A DNA stretch of 8,346 bases from Saprospiraceae bacterium (lineage in GTDB: Bacteria > Bacteroidota > Bacteroidia > Chitinophagales > Saprospiraceae). The translations under genes were made by a program, and so were the position numbers. The notes below the pieces were generated by a model. It saw only the letters and a list, made by a program, of their open reading frames with translations, had not been told where the DNA came from and ran no database searches. Below, in pieces: positions 1 to 5,212 of this stretch. Every line of letters begins with the position of its first letter. Position 1 is the first letter of the stretch. The stretch is taken from positions 1 to 8,346 of the forward strand of contig JAJCYJ010000310.1 of the NCBI GenBank assembly GCA_029262975.1, given 5' to 3'.

Positions 1-1481
1 TCTTCACCAAACTTATGATCTGGAACACCAATCACCTGGGCGGTCAGAATTTGATCGTGATTCGATAAAAATTCTTCTATTTCTTTAGGATATATATTTT
101 CACCGCCCCGTATAATCATGTCCTTTATTCTGCCAACGATAGAAATATATCCGTCTTCATCCATCGTAGCGAGATCACCCGTATGCATCCACCGCGCACT
201 GTCAATGGCCTCAGCCGTCTTTTCAGGGTCATTCCAATATCCCAACATAACGCAATATCCCCGAGTACACAGTTCTCCCTTCTCGCCGATAGGCATTATC
301 CTTCCCGTCTTGGGGTCTATAATTTTTATCTCTGTATGTGGCATAATACTTCCAACAGTATGCACGCGTTTTTCGAAAGGCGCATCATGTCTTGTCTGTG
401 TACTAACAGGGCTGGTCTCTGTCATGCCATAAGCTATCTCAACTTCTGTCATGTTCATTTCGTCATTCACTCTTTTCATTAATGCTGATGGACAAAGCGA
501 GCCAGCCATCACACCGGTACGAAGAGATGACATGTCATAGGCACTAAAATCCGGATGGTTTAATTCAGCAAAAAACATCGTTGGTACTCCGTATAAAGCA
601 GTGGCCTTCTCTTCCTGCACTGCAGCTAAAACGGACAATGGCTCAAAACTCGCATCTGCATAAATCATCGTCGCTCCATGGGTGATACATCCGAGATTCC
701 CCATCACCATGCCAAAACAATGGTATAATGGAACCGGAATAACTAATCGGTCTCTGTCTGTGAAGTTTTGAATTTTTGCGACCAGGTATCCGTTGTTCAA
801 AATATTATGATGACTTAGTGTAGCACCTTTTGGATAACCGGTTGTACCACTTGTATATTGAATATTAATCGGATCATCAAAAGACAGTTGCGATTGTAAA
901 ACTCTTAACTTTTCATCATCAATCGGATCGCCCAATTTCATAAAATCTGACCACATCAGAAGTCCTTCACGAGGTGCTTTGGCAAGAGAAATCGCATGTG
1001 CCAAATTCGCTAGTTTCGCAGATTTAAATGGTTTAGACCCTGAAGACCGAACTTCCGGGATTAATTCATAAATCATCTGAGTATAATCCGAATATTTAAA
1101 TTTATCCGCCAGTACAAGTGCTTTACATCCCGATTGCGACAGTGCATATTCAAGTTCATGAAGACGATAACTCGGATTAACATTAACGAGAATCACCCCA
1201 ATTTTAGCCGTGGCAAGTTGTATCACTACCCACTCTGCACAATTTGGAGACCAAATCCCTAATCGATCACCTTTTTCTAATCCAATTTGTAATAAACTTT
1301 TGGCACAGTCATCGACTTGTATCTTCAATGCACGATAGGTTAGCCTGATGTCCTGATGTCGCGATACCAGTGCCTCATTATCGGGAAACTTTTTAACCGT
1401 CTGATCAAATGCATCGCCTATCGTCATGCCTATTAAAGGCTCAGATGAAGTACCACACGTATAAGAAATCTTTGTTGACAA
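1..1481 (-). CDS. AMP-forming acyl-CoA synthetase (AMP-binding protein), C-terminus beyond left edge
   Basis: Adenylate-forming enzyme that activates a carboxylic acid, probably a fatty acid, with ATP and then CoA to give acyl-CoA; cytosolic. I read the frame through every line and it is open from 1481 to 1. Counting from the TTG start, the P-loop YTSGTTGYPKGA lies at about residues 209-220, the adenine-binding YGMTET at 351-356, the TGD aspartate near 436 and the hinge GRIKD at 450-454, followed by IIRGGENIYPKEIE. About 493 residues are visible; the family usually has about 540-560, so the C-terminal lid with the catalytic lysine lies outside the window. The start is uncertain. An ATG at 1427 begins MTIGDAFD, but family members usually carry an upstream SYxxGxSxxPLIG segment, here SYTCGTSSEPLIG, and only a TTG at 1481 (with AGGA about 10 nt upstream) includes it. 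The gene is divergent from the oxidoreductase at 1584. The exact acid is not readable, so I give no symbol. Confidence 0.93.
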   Translation of the reverse strand, partial: MSTKISYTCGTSSEPLIGMTIGDAFDQTVKKFPDNEALVSRHQDIRLTYRALKIQVDDCAKSLLQIGLEKGDRLGIWSPNCAEWVVIQLATAKIGVILVNVNPSYRLHELEYALSQSGCKALVLADKFKYSDYTQMIYELIPEVRSSGSKPFKSAKLANLAHAISLAKAPREGLLMWSDFMKLGDPIDDEKLRVLQSQLSFDDPINIQYTSGTTGYPKGATLSHHNILNNGYLVAKIQNFTDRDRLVIPVPLYHCFGMVMGNLGCITHGATMIYADASFEPLSVLAAVQEEKATALYGVPTMFFAELNHPDFSAYDMSSLRTGVMAGSLCPSALMKRVNDEMNMTEVEIAYGMTETSPVSTQTRHDAPFEKRVHTVGSIMPHTEIKIIDPKTGRIMPIGEKGELCTRGYCVMLGYWNDPEKTAEAIDSARWMHTGDLATMDEDGYISIVGRIKDMIIRGGENIYPKEIEEFLSNHDQILTAQVIGVPDHKFGE

Positions 1482-1553
1482 AATGGAAATATCCTGTAGT
1501 GAATAAAAGAACTGTAAGAACAATGTATAACTTAATAATCGTTCTTGATAAAT

Positions 1554-1565
1554 ACTTAATTAAGT
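1554..1565. promoter_or_regulatory. 12-bp perfect palindrome in divergent intergenic region
   Basis: ACTTAATTAAGT is a perfect 12-bp inverted repeat, 19 bp before the ATG at 1584 and between two divergent genes. Just upstream, AAGAAC (1516-1521) and GTTCTT (1541-1546) form a wider dyad. Such sites can bind a dimeric regulator, but AT-rich palindromes also arise by chance, and no cognate regulator gene is visible nearby. The operator role is only a suggestion. Confidence 0.25.
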
Positions 1566-1583
1566 TCCATAAATCTCATCGAA

Positions 1584-2744
1584 ATGAAAAGCACTTGTAT
1601 ATCGACCGTTCTGCTGCTGATACAAACTACTATCCTTTTTGGAATGCCCAACATGCCAACTGACGGAAGTAATATTGAAGGTGTGCAAATCAATGATGAA
1701 ATAATTAAAGAAAGACTTCGTGTAGGAGTTGTTGGTCTTGTACATACCCATGTTCACTGGATTTTGGGAAGAGAGGATGTTGGAGACATAGAAATCGTAG
1801 GTATTGTTGAACCAAATAAAGATCTGGCAAAACGATATAGCGAACAGCATGGATTTTCCATGGACATTGTCTATCAGACACTGGAAGAAATGATTGACAA
1901 AACTCGACCTGAAGCAGTAACAGCTTTTAACAGCATCTACGATCATCTCTCAGTGGTGCAATATTGTGCTCCGCGTGGGATACATGTTATGGTTGAAAAA
2001 CCCCTGGCTGTAAGTCAAAAGCACGCAGAGCAAATGATCGCTCTCGCAAAAAAATATAAAATACACCTGCTTACTAATTATGAGACCTCGTGGTATGACA
2101 CGAACTATGAAGCCTACCACATCATTCATGAAAATCATGAAATTGGAACGATTAGAAAAATAGTCTTTAGCATAGGACATCAAGGTCCAGTCGAAATAGG
2201 ATGCAATGCAGAGTTCTTAGAATGGCTAACAGATCCTAAACTTAATGGAGGTGGAGCCTTAACAGATTTTGGATGTTATGGTGCGAACCTGGCTACATGG
2301 CTTATGAAAGGTGAAAAACCACTTAAAGTCTCGTGTATCACACAACAACTAAAACCTCAACTCTATCCCAATGTAGAAGATGAAGCTACCATAGTGCTTA
2401 CTTATAAGCATGCCCAGGTGATCATTCAAGCTTCGTGGAATTGGTCTCATAGCAGAAAAGAAATGGAAGTATATGGAACTGATGGATATGTCATCTGCAA
2501 GAATGCACAGGATATTGAAATTCTAAAAAATGGAGTGGTACAAAAATCGAAAATAGTATCTCTTAAGTCTGAATTAAATGACCCATTTTCACTTTTATAC
2601 CATGTCGTAAAAGAAGGTAAAGTTTTACCTCCATTCGATCCCTCATCCCTTGACAATAATGAAATTGTCAATCAAATCCTGGAAGCGGCCAAATATGCAG
2701 CCAAACATGAAAAAACTGTAATTTGGGATAAATATTTCCGATAA
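1584..2744 (+). CDS. Gfo/Idh/MocA family oxidoreductase with N-terminal export-like segment
   Basis: NAD(P)-dependent oxidoreductase of the Gfo/Idh/MocA superfamily (sugar, inositol or related polyol substrates); the exact substrate is not readable. The Rossmann strand and loop start at about residue 46 (RVGVVGLVHTH). The EKP motif, whose lysine is catalytic in the family, is at 138-140. The substrate-domain signature GGGALTDFGCYG is at 222-233, with Tyr where glucose-fructose oxidoreductase also has a Tyr. The 386-aa length fits the family. Residues 1-44 lie before the domain and begin with Lys plus a hydrophobic run (about 8-20), resembling a Sec signal. No twin-arginine motif is seen, which is odd for a cofactor-binding exported enzyme. 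The nucleotide loop is GxxGxxHxH rather than the classical GxGxxG. It is a single gene, divergent from the acyl-CoA synthetase, with the GNAT gene 62 bp downstream. The family call is firm; localisation is uncertain. Confidence 0.9.
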   Translation: MKSTCISTVLLLIQTTILFGMPNMPTDGSNIEGVQINDEIIKERLRVGVVGLVHTHVHWILGREDVGDIEIVGIVEPNKDLAKRYSEQHGFSMDIVYQTLEEMIDKTRPEAVTAFNSIYDHLSVVQYCAPRGIHVMVEKPLAVSQKHAEQMIALAKKYKIHLLTNYETSWYDTNYEAYHIIHENHEIGTIRKIVFSIGHQGPVEIGCNAEFLEWLTDPKLNGGGALTDFGCYGANLATWLMKGEKPLKVSCITQQLKPQLYPNVEDEATIVLTYKHAQVIIQASWNWSHSRKEMEVYGTDGYVICKNAQDIEILKNGVVQKSKIVSLKSELNDPFSLLYHVVKEGKVLPPFDPSSLDNNEIVNQILEAAKYAAKHEKTVIWDKYFR

Positions 2745-2806
2745 TTTTATGTGATTTGCAAGTATTTCCAATGGCTCCGCTCTTATAATTTACATTATAA
2801 ATTAAC

Positions 2807-3334
2807 ATGATTGATACTAAGAAAATATATTATAAGAAGGTAAATAATTCTGATGTACAAGAATTAAGAGATCTTGCACATGATACATTTATCGAGGCCT
2901 TTGGTGCTTTAAACAGTGCTTCAGATATGGCGATATATGTAACAAAGGCATTTGATATTAAAACCGTTTTATCAGAACTGAATAATCCCAATTCTGAATT
3001 TTTCTTTGTGATGTATAACAAAAAGGTAATTGGATATTTGAAAATTAATGAAGGACCTGCTCAAACTGAGGACAACTTCGATGATGCCATTGAAGTTGAA
3101 AGAATATATATATTACCTTCATTTCAAGGCATGAAGATTGGAGAAGAATTAATAAATAAAGCTATAAATATTGCAAAAAGAAAGGATAAGAAATTAATAT
3201 GGTTAGGCGTATGGGACCAAAATAAAAATGCAATAAGATTCTATCAAAAACATGGCTTTAAAGCTTTCAACACACATAATTTTATGCTAGGAAATGACGA
3301 ACAAACCGATGTGCTCATGAGACGATATCTATAA
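2807..3334 (+). CDS. paiA: GNAT-family N-acetyltransferase, PaiA-like
   Basis: Acetyl-CoA-dependent N-acetyltransferase of the GNAT fold, 175 aa, cytosolic. From memory its whole length resembles Bacillus subtilis PaiA, a spermidine/spermine N-acetyltransferase of about 172 aa. Shared landmarks are the N-terminal DTFIEAFG region (26-33), FFFVMYNKKVIGYLKIN (65-81), motif A ERIYILPSFQGMKIG (98-112), IWLGVWDQNKNAIRFYQKHGF (131-151) and the late GNDEQTD (162-168). Motif A normally reads Q/R-x-x-G-x-G/A; here it is Q-G-M-K-I-G, so the first glycine is Lys while the last is kept. A polyamine substrate is therefore plausible but not proven. No paiB neighbour is visible. The start ATG is preceded by a very AT-rich stretch, TATAATTTACATTATAAATTAAC, with no Shine-Dalgarno. 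Probably its own transcription unit. Confidence 0.88.
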   Translation: MIDTKKIYYKKVNNSDVQELRDLAHDTFIEAFGALNSASDMAIYVTKAFDIKTVLSELNNPNSEFFFVMYNKKVIGYLKINEGPAQTEDNFDDAIEVERIYILPSFQGMKIGEELINKAINIAKRKDKKLIWLGVWDQNKNAIRFYQKHGFKAFNTHNFMLGNDEQTDVLMRRYL

Positions 3335-3453
3335 ATTAGAAATCACTTATTCAGTGAATTACAACAATTCTACCAAACACATTTTTCCATTACTTTCTTT
3401 TGAATTATTTTTTTTTACAACTCAAGTCTCCTCCGGGCAAATAATACCTTACT

Positions 3454-3672
3454 ATGATTAACCTGAAATATGCAGAAGAAAATCAACAATTTCTCGATAT
3501 TAAGGAGAGAATGAAAGACCTTTCCCTGGCTTTTTCTCATAGCCAGAATACGATTCAGGAGCATATAGTGTTAGAAGAAAATGAAGTCCAAATCAAAGGT
3601 TATGAGAACATTTGGAAATATCTTGATCAGCTTGAAGAAGAATTAAAAAGCTGGTATTACTGCGCATGCTAA
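3454..3672 (+). CDS. Small hypothetical protein with C-terminal Cys-Ala-Cys
   Basis: Unrecognised 72-aa soluble protein with no signal peptide or membrane segment. It begins MINLKYAEEN and ends SWYYCAC, so the last three residues are Cys-Ala-Cys. The predicted order of elements is strand (2-6), helix (10-22), strand (about 26-30), a beta pair around HIVLEENEVQIKG (37-49), then a helix YENIWKYLDQLEEELKSW (50-67). That order, with the VLEENEVQIKGYENIWKYL stretch, recalls the second half of a GST N-terminal/thioredoxin-like fold (P-V-L-x-D-G-x-x-x-I-x-x-x-x-x-I-x-x-Y-L), but no CxxC active site is present. A tail dithiol could bind a metal or act as a redox switch; this is inference. The frame is good and composition is protein-like, with charged, helix-rich stretches. 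It lies 119 bp after the GNAT gene and 258 bp before the next Cys-rich gene. The upstream region has a T9 run (3408-3416) but no clear promoter. Confidence 0.7.
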   Translation: MINLKYAEENQQFLDIKERMKDLSLAFSHSQNTIQEHIVLEENEVQIKGYENIWKYLDQLEEELKSWYYCAC

Positions 3673-3733
3673 TCCTTTTTAGATCACACCCTCTATCTCT
3701 ATTCCCAATAAAAAAAAGAAAATAATTTTTGTG

Positions 3734-3747
3734 TTGATCTATGTCAT
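3734..3747. promoter_or_regulatory. FNR/DNR-like dyad, upstream copy
   Basis: TTGAT-CTAT-GTCAT matches the Crp/Fnr-superfamily site TTGAT-N4-(A/G)TCAA at every defined base but the last. It sits in the gap upstream of the 104-aa Cys-rich gene, centred at 3740.5, which is 22 bp before the centre of a second dyad and therefore on the same DNA face. FNR and DNR sites of this form answer to oxygen or nitric oxide in other bacteria; the regulator is not encoded in this window. Confidence 0.45.
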
Positions 3748-3755
3748 CCCGCTCA

Positions 3756-3769
3756 ATGATCTTAATCAT
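3756..3769. promoter_or_regulatory. FNR/DNR-like dyad, downstream copy
   Basis: ATGAT-CTTA-ATCAT is a perfect 5-4-5 inverted repeat with the TGAT-N4-ATCA core of FNR sites; only the outermost base of each arm departs from TTGAT-N4-ATCAA. Its centre (3762.5) lies about 41.5 bp before the start point predicted from the -7-like element at 3792-3799, the position where Crp/Fnr proteins act as class II activators. Start point and regulator are inferred. Confidence 0.45.
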
Positions 3770-3791
3770 AAAGGTCTTGACGGAACGTCTG

Positions 3792-3799
3792 CACTTTTG
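3792..3799 (+). promoter_or_regulatory. TAnnTTTG-like -7 promoter element before the Cys-rich gene
   Basis: CACTTTTG matches five of the six defined bases of the Bacteroidota -7 element TAnnTTTG. A transcription start near 3804 would follow, giving a leader of about 127 nt before the ATG at 3931. No good -33 TTTG lies at the usual spacing, which would fit a promoter that depends on an activator bound at the adjacent dyads. Confidence 0.35.
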
Positions 3800-3930
3800 A
3801 CACCAAATGATCGGTAATGAAATAATACTGAATCGATTAAACAATAGTCTTATTTAATAAGTTGGTCAGTTCTATTAATTCATTTATCTGAATTCTATAA
3901 CTGCGCCTAAGCCGAATAAAAAATATTACC

Positions 3931-4245
3931 ATGCACAAAATTGAGTTGTCTGGAATACCATCTGAAATTCAAAGAAACCTTAAGACGAGCATCGAAAGCT
4001 ACATTGAAAAGAAGAAGCAAGAACTAATTCTCAATGAGTCTGAAGTGAAAGAAAGTATTCACATTGAAAACATAGACTCAAAATCAATTATTAAATATAA
4101 TGGCCACACCTTAATATTTCACACAATTGCTGATATTGAACTTAAACTGCCTAAATTATTTCTAATGCTCAAAGCACCACACGCAGATAGTTCTACGCAT
4201 CACGGCGCTTGCATGAATTGTGATAAATGCCGATGTAAAAAATGA
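3931..4245 (+). CDS. Small hypothetical protein with C-terminal Cys/His metal-binding-like tail
   Basis: Unrecognised 104-aa soluble protein. Residues 1-80 look like a compact alpha/beta domain: strand MHKIELSG, helix IPSEIQRNLKTSIESYIEKK (9-28), a strand-rich middle (SIHIENIDSKSIIKYNGHTLIFHTIADIELK) and a short hydrophobic segment PKLFLMLKAP (74-83) that is too short to span a membrane with confidence. After a polar linker, the tail carries His84, His90, His91 and the cluster C94-x2-C97-x2-C100-x-C102, followed by two lysines. Four closely spaced cysteines and nearby histidines suggest binding of Fe, Zn, Cu or an Fe-S cluster. The ATG at 3931 is preceded in frame by a stop a few codons upstream, so the start is secure. 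The gene lies downstream of two FNR/DNR-like dyads and 118 bp before the VIT1/CCC1 transporter, which hints at metal handling under redox control. Function unknown. Confidence 0.72.
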   Translation: MHKIELSGIPSEIQRNLKTSIESYIEKKKQELILNESEVKESIHIENIDSKSIIKYNGHTLIFHTIADIELKLPKLFLMLKAPHADSSTHHGACMNCDKCRCKK

Positions 4246-4313
4246 ACAATAGATCTGATATTAATTTAATAATTGGTTTATTCCATCTTTAAGACAATTA
4301 GAAGAAATATATT

Positions 4314-4334
4314 TAACCGGTTATTGGATATTTG
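4314..4334 (+). promoter_or_regulatory. Palindrome TAACCGGTTA followed by -7-like element before VIT1/CCC1 gene
   Basis: TAACCGGTTA (4314-4323) is a perfect 10-bp palindrome. Four bases after it, GATATTTG (4327-4334) matches five of six defined bases of TAnnTTTG, 29 bp before the ATG at 4364. A protein bound to the palindrome would cover the core promoter and could repress the transporter gene. The sequence is not a recognised Fur or MntR box. Weak support. Confidence 0.28.
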
Positions 4335-4363
4335 GCAGTAACGTTAATTCGGATTAAGACAAT

Positions 4364-5095
4364 ATGGCGCATAGTGAGCATAACATTCATAAGAGCAACA
4401 CATTTATTAGCAAATTCGAAAATTATCTAGGCGAATTTGTTTATGGTGGGATAGACGGATGTGTCACCACTTTTGCAGTTGTTGCGGGCTCGGTGGGTGC
4501 CGGTCTCGACAGTGCGGTCATTATTATCCTTGGTTTTGCTAATTTATTTGCAGACGGATTTGCTATGTCTATAGGTGCATACCTTTCGGCGAAATCTGAA
4601 ATAGATAATTATAACAAACATAAACAACTTGAATATTGGGAGATAGAAAACATGCCTGATACCGAAAAGCAAGAAATCAGGGATATATATATCAACAAGG
4701 GTTTTGAAGGCGAGTTATTGGAACAGGTGGTGAATGTGATCATTTCTAATAAAGATCGCTGGGTAGATGTGATGATGAAAGAAGAACTTGAAATGATGGA
4801 AGAAAGCAGGTCTCCTTTTTATATAGGAGCGGTGACTTATTTTTCATTCATTCTTATAGGGTTGATTCCTTTATTGGTGTATGTCTGGGATTTTATAAAT
4901 CCAATGACTAGCAGCACTTTTATGTGGTCATCCATATTTACCGCCTTTGGGTTTATCATTGTTGGTGTCCTCAAAACGCATGTGACAGAGACATCTGTCT
5001 GGCGAGGTATAGCTGAGACATTGGTATTAGGTGCTATAGCTGCTTTTGTATCTTACTATGTAGGCGACTTATTGGAACATCTCATTTCAAAGTAA
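4364..5095 (+). CDS. VIT1/CCC1-family Fe2+/Mn2+ transporter
   Basis: Integral membrane exporter of the VIT1/CCC1 family, which moves Fe2+ and often Mn2+ out of the cytosol, usually in exchange for protons. It has 243 aa. TM1 (about 27-46) carries the signature YGGIDGCVTTFAVVAG. TM2 (51-75) carries GFANLFADGFAMSIGAYLS, including the Asp and Met used in the transport path. Residues 77-150 form a charged cytosolic domain with many Glu and an acidic Met-rich segment VMMKEELEMMEE (136-147), as expected of the metal-binding domain in plant VIT1. TM3 (153-175), TM4 (187-204) and TM5 (215-235) follow. There is no ferritin-like N-terminal extension; the N-terminus has several His residues (HSEHNIHK). 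It stands downstream of two Cys-tailed small genes and has a possible promoter of its own. The role in relieving excess iron is inferred from the family. Confidence 0.93.
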   Translation: MAHSEHNIHKSNTFISKFENYLGEFVYGGIDGCVTTFAVVAGSVGAGLDSAVIIILGFANLFADGFAMSIGAYLSAKSEIDNYNKHKQLEYWEIENMPDTEKQEIRDIYINKGFEGELLEQVVNVIISNKDRWVDVMMKEELEMMEESRSPFYIGAVTYFSFILIGLIPLLVYVWDFINPMTSSTFMWSSIFTAFGFIIVGVLKTHVTETSVWRGIAETLVLGAIAAFVSYYVGDLLEHLISK

Positions 5096-5104
5096 TCCCC
5101 TTTG
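5088..5104 (+). terminator. Weak hairpin at the end of the VIT1/CCC1 gene
   Basis: CAAAG and CTTTG form a 5-bp stem around a 7-base loop that contains the stop codon, followed by TATTTTCTC. The stem is short and AT-rich, so this is at best a weak intrinsic terminator. Confidence 0.2.
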
Positions 5105-5212
5105 TATTTTCTCTTCATCTTTTAGATTAATGAGTTCTATAACTTGCCATTGTTTAGTGTAGCTAAAATGGTCAAAGTTTTATATATCTTGTTCATCTTT
5201 AATCGTGCAGCT

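Noticed and set aside
118..482. Plus-strand open frames opposite the acyl-CoA synthetase
   Set aside because: They lie antisense to a long, motif-rich synthetase frame and have no protein-like features of their own.
1409..1663. 84-codon plus-strand frame across the divergent region
   Set aside because: It overlaps the start of the synthetase on one side and of the oxidoreductase on the other, with no recognisable motif.
1560..1946. Minus-strand frame of 128 codons
   Set aside because: Antisense to the Gfo/Idh gene; Phe/Ser/Asn-rich composition typical of a shadow frame.
3349..3359. ATTCAGTGAAT inverted repeat after the GNAT gene, considered as a terminator
   Set aside because: Only one central base, so it cannot form a hairpin of this length, and no T-run follows directly; the T9 run is about 50 bp away.
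3784..3794. Short dyad GACG-GAA-CGTC between the FNR-like sites and the -7 element
   Set aside because: The arms are only four bases, which is within chance, and there is no known matching site.
3741..3800. 19-codon plus-strand open frame starting within the upstream FNR-like dyad
   Set aside because: It lies mostly upstream of the predicted transcription start, has no ribosome binding site and is within chance length.
3593..3844. 83-codon minus-strand frame in the 3673-3930 gap, with a few cysteines
   Set aside because: It covers the 3' end of the 72-aa gene and the regulatory dyads, and its composition is not protein-like.
5144..5212. Longer N-terminus for the M20D amidohydrolase from ATG 5144 or 5168
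   Set aside because: It would put a second hydrophobic stretch before the signal peptide; ATG 5213 gives an ordinary signal and full family length.
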